A stretch of DNA of 64,000 nt, taken from NCBI GenBank assembly GCA_964580055.1, contig CAZOJI010000016.1:1-64000 (forward strand), read 5' to 3'. This DNA is from JBDGYW01 sp964580055 (lineage in GTDB: Bacteria; Gemmatimonadota; Gemmatimonadetes; Gemmatimonadales; GWC2-71-9). Below are positions 17,403 to 26,032 of the stretch, one piece after another (the first letter of the stretch is position 1; each line of letters opens with the position of its first letter). The position numbers and the translations under genes were made by a program. Under the pieces are notes generated by a model. The model made no database searches. It was not told where the DNA came from and saw only the letters and a program-made list of their open reading frames with translations.

Positions 17403-19178
17403 CTAGTTGCCGTCCTGGTTGGGCCGCGAGTCACTTCCGTTCCTAGCCCAGACAGTCCAGCCATAGTACCACTGGTCAGCCAGTGCGACCGACGGGTCCA
17501 CGGCGCCGGCGTAGGTCGTCTGCACTAGCGTGCGGCCGTCGACCGGCATGACGATGCCGGCGTCGTTGTTCAACGTCGAAACGTCGAAGGCCGTGTAGCC
17601 GGCCGGCATGGTCGGAATGAAACTCGGAGGGCTGGACATGCTACCGATGCTGAATGCCGCGTCGGGCAACTGCGGGTCAGCCACGATGTTGTTGCCAGCG
17701 TTGAAGAACGTCTCGTGTTCGTTGGTGGTCCAGGCGTTATCGCAGCCCGGTCCGCCGTAGTTGGAATCGTCGCTGCCAGAAGCGACGTTGTTGTAGAAAA
17801 TGCTGCTTTCAAGCACCAGCCGGTTATTCTCGGCCTCGGTAGCAGTCTCGGCATCTTCGATGCAGAAGCCCGATTTGCCGAATCCCGTGGCAACGACGTT
17901 GTAGATGCGATAGTTGCTGCCCTCGCGGAACGATACGGCGTTATCGCTCTTGCCGCCCAGGGCCTGGATCTCACCATCACCCATCGGCGGGTCCATGCCG
18001 ACACTGTCTGCGCCTATCAGGGTGGCGTTGGCTATGATCGCGGTCGACTTGGGCGTCGCATTCGCGGGATCGTCACCGTTGTTGGAGAGTTCGAAGCCAT
18101 TGTCGGCGTCGTCGGCCCGCTGCTGGGCGATCAGGAACTGCATGAAGCCCTTGTAACCGTCTGTGCCGTCGAAGCTGTCGTCACCGATACCGGTCACCAC
18201 GACGTGAGTCTGGCTCACCGTGCCGCCGAACGGCTCGGTGCCGTCGTCCACGTTGTAGTGGATCTGGACATAGTCGATGATCGTTCCGGCACCCACGCCC
18301 TGCAGCGCGATGCCGTTCAACTCGTCCGTGGCGGTCACACGGTCACCCGCGAACTCGACGCGCACGCCGCGCAGGATTCCGCTGTCATCATCTTCATCCG
18401 TTCCGCCGAACAGCCCGGACTCACCCTCGCCCTCGGCTTCGGCACCGGAGTTGATCGGAGCGGCGCCGTTGATCACCAAGCCGCCCCAGTCACCACGCTG
18501 GCGCTGGCCGCGTGCGGCGCTGCTCGTGAAGACGATCAGGCTGTCGGGATCGGGCCGCACAGTCGGGTCGGCGAGGCTGGCGTTCGCGTCCGCAACAAGC
18601 CGCGATCCGCGGGACACGACCAGGTAGCTGCCACGCGCGCCCTGAGGCGGATTGACGTCGCCGAGGATCGTGGTGCCGGGCTCAATCGTCAGCGTCACGT
18701 CAGTATCGTTCAGGTCGTCACCGACGAAGATCGGGCCACGTAGAATCCACGTCTTGTCTCGAGTCCATGTGGTGTTGGTGAGGACGTCGTCCACAACCAA
18801 CACGACGTCTTCCGGAATGTCGACAAAGACGATCGCGCTCGCCGTCTCACCGCCGTCGTTAATGGCGTACACCTGCACGGCATAGGTTGCGCCTTCCGTG
18901 AGGCCGGTGAAATCGTGGGTGGTCGTGCCGCTTGCCAGCGACGCGGACTGGGTGGCCTCGCCGGCGGCGCTGACTTCCACGCGGGACGAATCTGCACCGG
19001 TGCCCTCGGTGAACGTTACCGTAACCGAGGTGCCGACCGCTGTTGCCGAAACGCCGCTCGGCGCACCCGGCGGATCGACGGGGCCGGTGCCGTTGCCGTT
19101 ACCGTTTTCGTCGTCTCCGCAGGCGAACACGCCCAGGGCTGCGACGAGTGCTAATCCTACTAGGGGCTTCCTTTTCAT
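17403..19178 (-). CDS. Fibronectin-III plus beta-helix outer lipoprotein
   Basis: This 591-residue protein has a lipobox (GVFACGDD, Cys about residue 20) and a Gly/Asn spacer. A fibronectin type III domain spans about 37-125, followed by a long region with repeated strand-turn units like right-handed beta-helix proteins (NGIALQGVGAGTIIDYVQ). It is probably surface or periplasm facing. It lies downstream of a TonB-dependent receptor on the same strand, so it may be the receptor's ligand-capture partner, analogous to a SusC/SusD pair though not a SusD homologue. The ligand is unknown. Confidence 0.8.
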   Translation of the reverse strand: MKRKPLVGLALVAALGVFACGDDENGNGNGTGPVDPPGAPSGVSATAVGTSVTVTFTEGTGADSSRVEVSAAGEATQSASLASGTTTHDFTGLTEGATYAVQVYAINDGGETASAIVFVDIPEDVVLVVDDVLTNTTWTRDKTWILRGPIFVGDDLNDTDVTLTIEPGTTILGDVNPPQGARGSYLVVSRGSRLVADANASLADPTVRPDPDSLIVFTSSAARGQRQRGDWGGLVINGAAPINSGAEAEGEGESGLFGGTDEDDDSGILRGVRVEFAGDRVTATDELNGIALQGVGAGTIIDYVQIHYNVDDGTEPFGGTVSQTHVVVTGIGDDSFDGTDGYKGFMQFLIAQQRADDADNGFELSNNGDDPANATPKSTAIIANATLIGADSVGMDPPMGDGEIQALGGKSDNAVSFREGSNYRIYNVVATGFGKSGFCIEDAETATEAENNRLVLESSIFYNNVASGSDDSNYGGPGCDNAWTTNEHETFFNAGNNIVADPQLPDAAFSIGSMSSPPSFIPTMPAGYTAFDVSTLNNDAGIVMPVDGRTLVQTTYAGAVDPSVALADQWYYGWTVWARNGSDSRPNQDGN

Positions 19179-19245
19179 GCTTTCACCTCTTGGGTTGTTG
19201 AATAGCGAATTAACTGATTCAAGCGAATAGTCCTGCTACCGCTGC

Positions 19246-19272
19246 GTGCGCTGCTATCCTAAAACAGCGCAC
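19246..19272 (-). terminator. Intercistronic hairpin between receptor and lipoprotein genes
   Basis: A perfect 8-bp stem (GTGCGCTG with CAGCGCAC) has an 11-nt loop, with no T tract on the minus strand. It lies within the 115-base spacer, so it may be a partial terminator or an mRNA-stabilising stem that sets the ratio of the two products. Confidence 0.5.
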
Positions 19273-19293
19273 CGCCGCGATTTCTGCCGGTTT

Positions 19294-22200
19294 CTAGAAA
19301 TCGTATGACATACCCATCGAGAAGCTGATTCCTGTCTTGTACTCCCGCTGAATCTGCTGAATCCCGTTGCCTTTCTGCACGAACTCGTATGGCTCGTCCA
19401 AAAGGTTGGATAGTTTGGCCTTCATGCGGAGTCCGCTGAAGAGATTCTGCTTGAAAGTCGCGTCCACCTGATGCCTCGGCTGCTCGTAGATGTCGGGAAT
19501 ACCGAAGCCGCCCGCAGCAGTCAGCCTTTCTCCGAATCGGCTATAAAAGAGCCCGATGTCAGTGCCGGCCGGAGTGTAGTTGTAGAGGATGCCAACGTTC
19601 AGCGAATAGCTCGATTGGCCTTCGAGCGGCCGCTCCAGGTTCGTGGGCTGGAAAGTGCCCGTCTGCCGCACGCTGACCTCCGATTCGATCAACGACAGGT
19701 TGCCCTGCAGTGTGAAGTCCTGAAGTGTTTCGGTGAGAACGTCCAGACGCTGCCGTGCATCCATCTCCACCCCGTACAACACGGCCTCGTCGGCGTTTTG
19801 GAACGAGTAGGCGGCCGATGCGGCGGCGACAAAAACCTGCTCGATCGGTTCGTCGAGGTGTTTGTAGAATGTGCTGACGGAAAAGAGCTCGCCGGGCCGG
19901 CGGAACCAGTCCCACCTGAGGTCCAGGCTCGTGATCTTGCTCATGCCGAGTTCCGGGTTGCCGAAGAGCTGCCGCAAGCTGCTCGCCTCGGTGAACTGGA
20001 AGGGAGCCAACTCCCGAAACTCAGGCCGGTCCACGGTGCCCGAATAGGCGGCCCGGAAGTGGATCTCCGGGGAGGCTTCGAAGACCAGATTCACCGCTGG
20101 CAGAATGCTGGTTTCGTCTACACCGCTCAGCGTGTCACCCCGCGACACGATGTCCATGTTGTAATTCTCGACGCGTGCGCCGAGGATTGTGCGCAATCGT
20201 TCGGTGAAGGGGAACTCCATCATGGCGTAGCCTGCTCGGCGCTTGTCGAAAGCCTGGTAGAGGTCGCCGGGTTCCACCACGTCGTCGAGCGCGAACTCGC
20301 GGGGACCGGGCATGAACCCAACAATGTTCTGATCGTTGAGGTCTTCCTCGATGTCCGTGACGATTCCACCGAGGAATTGCCAGTTGTAGCGGTAAGCTTC
20401 GAAATCGCGGTCACGATCGCGCCAGGCACCGCCGACCTTCACGTACCCATTGAGGTAGGAGCCGATCGTGAACGGGAATTGCCAGTCGATCTCGTAGCTG
20501 CGGTCATCGTCGACGAGCGCGCTCCACAAGTATCGTCCACTCTCTCCCACATTCTCCAGGTAGAACGGGTCTGACGGATCGCTGGTCCGGCTATTCAGAT
20601 AGATGGTCTCCCGCAGTCCGGGCTCGTCTCGAGTTGCTCGCGCCAGCGCCACGCGCCACTCGAACCGCGATCCCAGTATCGTATGGTGTTCACCGTTCAA
20701 CTGGCCCCAATACAACTCGCGTGAGATGAAGCGGAGGCGATCGCTGTTCACCAGGCCGTCCAGGTCTTCCTTGTTGCTGCCGAAGTAGCTGCGGGCTTCG
20801 TTGTCGGTGTTGCGGTTGAAGGTCGTTCTCAGACTGATTTTGTTGGTCGGCGTAAGCAGGTACGTGAGGTTCCCAATTGCCCCGATTCGAATGGACCGCT
20901 CGCCACGCGTGAAGGTATACTCCACGTTCGGCACACGGCGGTCTTCAGGCACTTCGGGATCGAATGCGCTGGTGCGGTACTTTCTCTCGATATCATTGTC
21001 TCGGACCTTATAGTCGTCTCCGTAAGTGAGCCCGAATACGATGCCGAGATCCCTGCCCAAGATCTGTGGCCGCGCAGCAACAGAGAGGTCCGCGCTGCGG
21101 TTGATTGGCGTGGTAACCGCTCTGGGGCGGAACTGGCGCGGGAACGCCAGCCCCAGCTCGCGCAGTACGTTTGGATCGCTCGGCAACCGATTCCCGTCTA
21201 GCTGTTTCACGGCATCCGGGAGAGCGCGGGTGCCGTCGTCAACGCCAAGCCAGTCCCTGCCGCCTCCATCGTAAGTGAGGAACTCGGAGTCGCCGAAATG
21301 GCTCAGTGTGTTGAAACCCGTGCTAAATCCCAGAGACACCTGGAACTCTTCCGGAAGCTCTTTGGTGGTGATCTCCACCGCGCCGCCCGAAAACTCTCCA
21401 GGTCGGTCCGGCGTGTATGTCTTCTGCGCGGACACCGACTCCAGGAAGCTTGACGGGAACAGGTCCAAGGGCACCACCTCGCGTTCGGGCTCGGGGCTGG
21501 GCAGCGAGGAACCGTGAAGCGTGGTCTGGCTGTAGCGTTCTCCAAGGCCGCGAACGTACACGTAGCGGTCTTCACTGACGGTCACGCCCGTCATCCGCTT
21601 CGCGACATCCGCGGCATCTGACGCTGGTATCTGCTTGATCTCAAAGGACCCGATGGCGTCCGTTACCGCATCGGAACGACGGCGCAGGTCCATCATTGCC
21701 TGTGTCGTGCCGCGTTCGTTTGAGGCGGTGACCGTGATGGCCTCGAGCGCGACTACGACCACGTCCAGGGATACGTCGAGCGCGGTAGTCTGTCCACTCT
21801 CGATGGCAACGTTGGTGATGATCTTAGGTGCGAAACCGATCTTGCGGACGTGAATCTCGACCGCGCCCTCCGGCACCCCGGGTATGTAGTATCTGCCGTC
21901 GAGATCGGTCGACGCGGAGAGCTCTGTCTCTGCCACGATGACCATGGCGCGTGCGATTGGCGTGCCACCTGAGGAACTCAAAACGTTGCCCGCCACGCGC
22001 CCAACCGCCTTGCTGGGACTTCCGCTGGAGCCTTCTCCCGAATCATCGGCCTGTGCCTGTACCTGAGCAGGGATGGCCGCGATAGCAGCGAGCGCGAGCG
22101 CGTGATATAAAAGACGGCGGAGCCGAACGGGGTTGGCTCCAGGGGGAATAGGTCTTTGTGCAGGACCAACTGCAGCGCCCGCGACCGGACTCCGCCGTGT

Positions 22201-22305
22201 TTTTGACTCTGAATACTCCCTTGGGATTGGTAATCTCGATACGATGAAACGACACGCGGGGCCAACGTCCAACCGCGCGAGGCGCTGCCTGCTATTTGAC
22301 ATCAT
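19294..22305 (-). CDS. TonB-dependent outer-membrane receptor
   Basis: This protein of about 1003 residues has a carboxypeptidase-regulatory-like beta-sandwich at about 90-180, a plug domain (VRGLGERYSQTTLHG, then PGEFSGGAVEITTKELPEE) and a large C-terminal barrel ending in SFSMGMSYDF with a terminal Phe. It would import a ligand across the outer membrane using TonB energy. ATG codons at 22305 and 22302 follow AGGGGGA. Oddly, the hydrophobic signal core begins only near residue 65, after a basic, unlike-signal segment, so the true start may lie later at an unrecognised codon. Position next to Pho-type regulators suggests a phosphorus-containing ligand. Confidence 0.88.
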   Translation of the reverse strand: MMSNSRQRLARLDVGPACRFIVSRLPIPREYSESKTRRSPVAGAAVGPAQRPIPPGANPVRLRRLLYHALALAAIAAIPAQVQAQADDSGEGSSGSPSKAVGRVAGNVLSSSGGTPIARAMVIVAETELSASTDLDGRYYIPGVPEGAVEIHVRKIGFAPKIITNVAIESGQTTALDVSLDVVVVALEAITVTASNERGTTQAMMDLRRRSDAVTDAIGSFEIKQIPASDAADVAKRMTGVTVSEDRYVYVRGLGERYSQTTLHGSSLPSPEPEREVVPLDLFPSSFLESVSAQKTYTPDRPGEFSGGAVEITTKELPEEFQVSLGFSTGFNTLSHFGDSEFLTYDGGGRDWLGVDDGTRALPDAVKQLDGNRLPSDPNVLRELGLAFPRQFRPRAVTTPINRSADLSVAARPQILGRDLGIVFGLTYGDDYKVRDNDIERKYRTSAFDPEVPEDRRVPNVEYTFTRGERSIRIGAIGNLTYLLTPTNKISLRTTFNRNTDNEARSYFGSNKEDLDGLVNSDRLRFISRELYWGQLNGEHHTILGSRFEWRVALARATRDEPGLRETIYLNSRTSDPSDPFYLENVGESGRYLWSALVDDDRSYEIDWQFPFTIGSYLNGYVKVGGAWRDRDRDFEAYRYNWQFLGGIVTDIEEDLNDQNIVGFMPGPREFALDDVVEPGDLYQAFDKRRAGYAMMEFPFTERLRTILGARVENYNMDIVSRGDTLSGVDETSILPAVNLVFEASPEIHFRAAYSGTVDRPEFRELAPFQFTEASSLRQLFGNPELGMSKITSLDLRWDWFRRPGELFSVSTFYKHLDEPIEQVFVAAASAAYSFQNADEAVLYGVEMDARQRLDVLTETLQDFTLQGNLSLIESEVSVRQTGTFQPTNLERPLEGQSSYSLNVGILYNYTPAGTDIGLFYSRFGERLTAAGGFGIPDIYEQPRHQVDATFKQNLFSGLRMKAKLSNLLDEPYEFVQKGNGIQQIQREYKTGISFSMGMSYDF

Positions 22306-22385
22306 TTCCCCCTGGCTTGCATCTAGGTCTAAACGACCGATGAACGAGTAAGAACGAAGAAAGGGATCACGGAATTGCCAGCTAT

Positions 22386-22403
22386 TTGTCACGATCGTGT
22401 AAC
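22386..22403 (+). promoter_or_regulatory. Weak Pho-box-like direct repeat upstream of the receptor
   Basis: TTGTCAC and GTGTAAC are separated by 4 bases, which gives the 11-base spacing of Pho boxes. Each half matches CTGTCAT or CTGTCAC at five of seven bases. The orientation is opposite to the receptor gene, so this is only a hint. Confidence 0.2.
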
Positions 22404-22591
22404 GGCGAAGTCCGCATTGTTACGTACGGCATCATGTGCTCGAACCCCTCCAGCACTAAGCTGAAGAGGGCGCCGCATGCTCCCTTGTCTGGTAAAAGTG
22501 CGATTGATTCCTTTGACGCCGAACGAGAATTCCCGGTAGGCTGTAGATCCCAGAATCCTTCTGGTAGTCGAGTGTTGCCGGCTGCCGTAGC

Positions 22592-23293
22592 TCAATTCTG
22601 GTGAATGCCGTCCTTCTTCATCCTGTAGCCTATGCCTCGTACTGTCTCGACCAGATCGGCTGCGGGCCCCAGCTTGGCGCGAAGCCGCTGGACGTGCATA
22701 TCGACCGTTCTGGTCTTGATGTCGGGACTGGCGTCCCAGACATCTTGAAGCAACTGCATACGGGACTGGACGCGGCCACGACGCTCGAGCAGTACGGCCA
22801 GCAGCTTGTACTCCGTGGCGGTCAGGTCGACGTCGCAGCCATCAATCGTTGCGGTGTGTGCGCCGCGATCCACGACGATCGGCCCTGCAGAAAGCACCGA
22901 TCCGGCGCTGACAGGAGTCGCGCTCAAGCGTCGGAGCACCGCCTCGACCCTAAGGACGAGTTCCTTCGGAGAAAACGGTTTGGCCAAGTAATCGTCAGCT
23001 CCCAGGGACAACCCCATTACCCGGTCGTTCTCTCCCGTTCGAGCGGTCAAGAGAATGATTCCCGTCTCCCTGGTGTCGCTGCGGGCACGGAGCTCTTCCA
23101 ACACCTCGTAGCCGGACATCTCCGGAAGCATGACATCCAGCACGATGAGGTCGGGCTTCTCTCTGACCGCAGCGTTGAGTGCTTCCGCGCCGGAACTCGC
23201 CGTTGACACCCGGTAGTGCGACCGTGCGAGATTGTACGCCACAACAGCCGCTATGTCGGGCTCGTCGTCCACTACTAGTATTCTGTGGGTCAT
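22592..23293 (-). CDS. OmpR/PhoB-family response regulator next to the TonB receptor
   Basis: This 233-residue regulator has a receiver domain (acidic DDE pocket, phospho-accepting Asp in DLIVLDVMLP, Lys in YLAKPFSPKEL) and a C-terminal winged helix (VDLTATEYKLLAVLLERRG, then TRTVDMHVQRLRAKLG). It should bind DNA as a phosphorylated dimer. The ATG at 23293 starts directly at MTHRILVVDDE; the frame upstream is not conserved-looking. It has no kinase of its own, is divergent from the PhoB/PhoR-like pair, and is the gene immediately upstream of the TonB receptor. Confidence 0.93.
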   Translation of the reverse strand: MTHRILVVDDEPDIAAVVAYNLARSHYRVSTASSGAEALNAAVREKPDLIVLDVMLPEMSGYEVLEELRARSDTRETGIILLTARTGENDRVMGLSLGADDYLAKPFSPKELVLRVEAVLRRLSATPVSAGSVLSAGPIVVDRGAHTATIDGCDVDLTATEYKLLAVLLERRGRVQSRMQLLQDVWDASPDIKTRTVDMHVQRLRAKLGPAADLVETVRGIGYRMKKDGIHQN

Positions 23294-23408
23294 CTCGTTT
23301 CGTAGGTTGGCTGTATGGGCGGAAAATATCCGAGCGCCCTGATGCCTTGACAAGGCCCGTTCCGGAAGATTTACCAGCGATTTACATTGTCTTCATCGAA
23401 CCCTGGTT

Positions 23409-23418
23409 AGGTTAACCT
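23409..23418. promoter_or_regulatory. AGGTTAACCT palindrome between two response regulator genes
   Basis: This perfect 10-bp palindrome is in the region shared by divergent regulator genes, 39 bases from the ATG at 23457. Its GGTTAAC core also occurs in the palindrome upstream of dnaK. Confidence 0.3.
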
Positions 23419-23456
23419 TCGTTGAGAGCACTACCTTTAATTCCGACTGTCCGCTG

Positions 23457-24155
23457 ATGGATCCGAGGCGAATCCTCGTCATCGAAGACGAGGCCGACAT
23501 TCTCGAGGTGATTGAGTACAACCTCGTCCGGGAGGGTTACAAGATTTCCTGTGTCAGTGACGGCGACGAGGGGTTGGAAGCGGCAAGACGGCTCGCTCCC
23601 GATCTCGTACTTCTAGATTTGATGCTGCCCGGACTGGACGGGATCGAGGTGTGCAGGCGCCTCAAAGAGGACTCCGTAACGGGCAACATCCCGATCATCA
23701 TGGTTACCGCCAAGGGCGAAGAGAGCGACGTCGTTCTAGGATTGGGAGTAGGAGCCGACGACTATGTCACCAAGCCCTTCAGTCCCAGGGAGTTGATTGC
23801 GCGGGTGAAAGCGGTAATGCGGCGCGGCTCCCTGGTGGGAGGTTCTGTCGGGAGTGACCGCATCGTACGTGAAGGTATCGTCGTCGACGTCGGCAGACAT
23901 GAAGTCCTGGTGCAGGGCAAGAGCGTCGATTTTACTCCCAGTGAGTTGAGGCTGCTACACCTGCTCGCGTCACACCCGGGCCGCGTCTTCACCCGCGATC
24001 AACTGCTGAGCCGCGTGATCGGTGGTGGAGCCTACGTGATAGACCGAAACATCGACGTGCACGTGCGGGCTGTTCGCAAGAAGCTGGGAAGCGAAAGCGA
24101 TCTCATCGAGACAGTGCGCGGCGTGGGCTACCGATTCAAGGCGGAGGGAACTTAG
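23457..24155 (+). CDS. phoB: PhoB-like response regulator
   Basis: This 232-residue OmpR-family regulator has a receiver domain (Asp in LVLLDLMLPGLDGIEV, Lys in YVTKPFSPRELIARVKAVMRR split across the alpha4-beta5 face) and a winged-helix domain (VDFTPSELRLLHLLASHPG, then YVIDRNIDVHVRAVRKKLG). The sequence is close to PhoB, the activator of phosphate-starvation genes. Its kinase begins 4 bases after its stop, so the two form one operon. No pst or phoU genes are visible in this window. Confidence 0.92.
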   Translation: MDPRRILVIEDEADILEVIEYNLVREGYKISCVSDGDEGLEAARRLAPDLVLLDLMLPGLDGIEVCRRLKEDSVTGNIPIIMVTAKGEESDVVLGLGVGADDYVTKPFSPRELIARVKAVMRRGSLVGGSVGSDRIVREGIVVDVGRHEVLVQGKSVDFTPSELRLLHLLASHPGRVFTRDQLLSRVIGGGAYVIDRNIDVHVRAVRKKLGSESDLIETVRGVGYRFKAEGT

Positions 24156-24159
24156 CGTA

Positions 24160-25968
24160 GTGCGTTCGCGCTTCTTCTGGAAGCTCTACGGGAGTTACGT
24201 GGTGCTCTCAGTCCTCACGGTGGCGACTGTCGGTGTTCTGGTCGGCAAGAGGATTACCGCTGATTCCTTGAGTACCGTGGAGAACTCGCTGCATGTGCGC
24301 GCGGTACTGCTGCGGGACGTCTCTGTCCAGTCCTTCGAACAGGCAGACTCTCTGCAGTCTCGTGTCGCAACGTTGGGTACCGAAGCAGACACACGGTTCA
24401 CCGTCATCAGCGCCGACGGCACGGTTATCGCTGACTCGGACGCTGATCCCGCCACGATGGACAATCACGGAACCCGGCCGGAGGTGCTCGCAGCGAGGGA
24501 TCACGGCTCGGGTACATCAACGCGTTTCAGCCGGACGGTGGAGAGGCGCATGATGTACCATGCGCTCGCGATCCGAGAGGGAGATGAGCTGGTGGGGTAC
24601 GTACGTTCCGCTCTTCCCCTGACGGCGATCGAGGAGCGCCTGGGTGATCTGCAACAGGTGATTGTGAGTGCCGGAGTGATCGTGACTCTGGTGGCGATAC
24701 TGGTTGGTTTGTTCGTGACCCGGAGAGTAACGTCTTCTCTCGTTTCTATGACCGGCGTTGCCGAGGCAATTGCCGGCGGCATGTACTCAAAACGCGTCGA
24801 GACTCGCTCCAAGGACGAGATCGGCAAGCTTTCTAGTGCGTTCAACAAGATGGCTACCGAGTTGGAGCAGCGGATCGCGACTATAACGGAAGATCGCGGC
24901 AAGCTGCTCGCCGTGTTGAGCGGCATGGTAGAGGGCGTGGTGGCTGTGGACCGTGACCTACGCGTGCTTCACCTGAACGCCTCGGCGGCGCGAGTACTGG
25001 ACGTCGACAACGGCGGCAGTATCGGGAAACCGATCGGCGAGGTCACCAACTTCGACAAGGTGCACGAAACGATAGGGCAGGCCATCAAGCAGGCCAAGGA
25101 AGTGACAGACGAGATCTCGCTGCACGTGGATGCCAGGGAGAGGATAGTAGAACTGCATGCGGCGCCCTTGCGAGACGGACACCCCATGCCGAGCGGTGTA
25201 GTGCTCGTGCTGCACGACCTGACGGAGTTGCGGCGTCTCGAGACGGTCCGTCAGGATTTCGTGGCCAACGTTTCCCACGAGCTGAAGACACCGATCACCG
25301 CAATCAGGGGATTGATCGAGACGGTGATGGATGACGGGGAGATGCCCGCGCAGACTCGGAATCGCTTTCTCAGGAAAGTCCAGGATCAATCCATGCGCCT
25401 CTCGCTGTTGGTGACCGATCTCTTGACACTGTCGCGTCTGGAATCGGAAGACGGAGTACTGCACAGCGAAACAGTCGAACTCAGAGGCGTAGTCAGAGGT
25501 TCGGTCCGGACGTTTCAAGCGACGGCGGAGGAGAAGCGGGTCTCGCTCAGCGTAGACATGCCGGAGACGCCGCTCAAGGTGTCCGGCGATTGGGATGCGC
25601 TGGAACTCGTTGTGAATAACCTCTTGGACAACGCGCTCAAATACACTCCCTCGGGAGGATCGATCAACGTTAGGATGCGATCCGAATCCGACGAGGTGTT
25701 TGTGGAGATCGAAGACTCGGGAATTGGAATAAGTCCGGACCACCATGATCGCATCTTCGAGCGCTTCTACAGAGTAGACAAAGCCAGGTCCCGCGAGTTG
25801 GGTGGTACAGGGTTGGGTCTCTCTATCGTGAAACATGTCTGCAAAGTGCATGGCGGAGCGGTCGCGGTGAGGAGTGTACCGGGTTCCGGTGCGACCTTCA
25901 CGGTCAGGCTGCCGGCAGCCAGCCAGCCGGCCGTTCCGGCCAGCTCTGATGGATCTGAAGTCTCATGA
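24160..25968 (+). CDS. phoR: PhoR-like sensor histidine kinase
   Basis: This 602-residue membrane kinase has TM1 at about 8-28, a periplasmic domain of about 130 residues, TM2 at about 168-190, HAMP at 190-245 and PAS at 250-350. HisKA has the phospho-acceptor His in VANVSHELKTPITAIRG. The ATPase domain has N box NNLLDNALKYTPSGG, G1 EIEDSGIGI and G2 GGTGLGLSIVKHV. The large periplasmic domain differs from Escherichia coli PhoR, which lacks one, and fits the longer PhoR/ResE type. The start is a GTG directly after the regulator. It would phosphorylate the PhoB-like protein, presumably under phosphate limitation. Confidence 0.9.
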   Translation: MRSRFFWKLYGSYVVLSVLTVATVGVLVGKRITADSLSTVENSLHVRAVLLRDVSVQSFEQADSLQSRVATLGTEADTRFTVISADGTVIADSDADPATMDNHGTRPEVLAARDHGSGTSTRFSRTVERRMMYHALAIREGDELVGYVRSALPLTAIEERLGDLQQVIVSAGVIVTLVAILVGLFVTRRVTSSLVSMTGVAEAIAGGMYSKRVETRSKDEIGKLSSAFNKMATELEQRIATITEDRGKLLAVLSGMVEGVVAVDRDLRVLHLNASAARVLDVDNGGSIGKPIGEVTNFDKVHETIGQAIKQAKEVTDEISLHVDARERIVELHAAPLRDGHPMPSGVVLVLHDLTELRRLETVRQDFVANVSHELKTPITAIRGLIETVMDDGEMPAQTRNRFLRKVQDQSMRLSLLVTDLLTLSRLESEDGVLHSETVELRGVVRGSVRTFQATAEEKRVSLSVDMPETPLKVSGDWDALELVVNNLLDNALKYTPSGGSINVRMRSESDEVFVEIEDSGIGISPDHHDRIFERFYRVDKARSRELGGTGLGLSIVKHVCKVHGGAVAVRSVPGSGATFTVRLPAASQPAVPASSDGSEVS

Positions 25969-26032
25969 CGGCTGCAATACCGTCACGGGGAGTCTCTCTC
26001 CAGGTAGGCCATTCCGTACGCCGGGTGACTAT

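Noticed and set aside
23294..23456. Pho box between the two regulator genes
   Set aside because: No pair of CTGTCAT-like heptamers with 4-base spacing is present; only a short AGGTTAACCT palindrome is seen.
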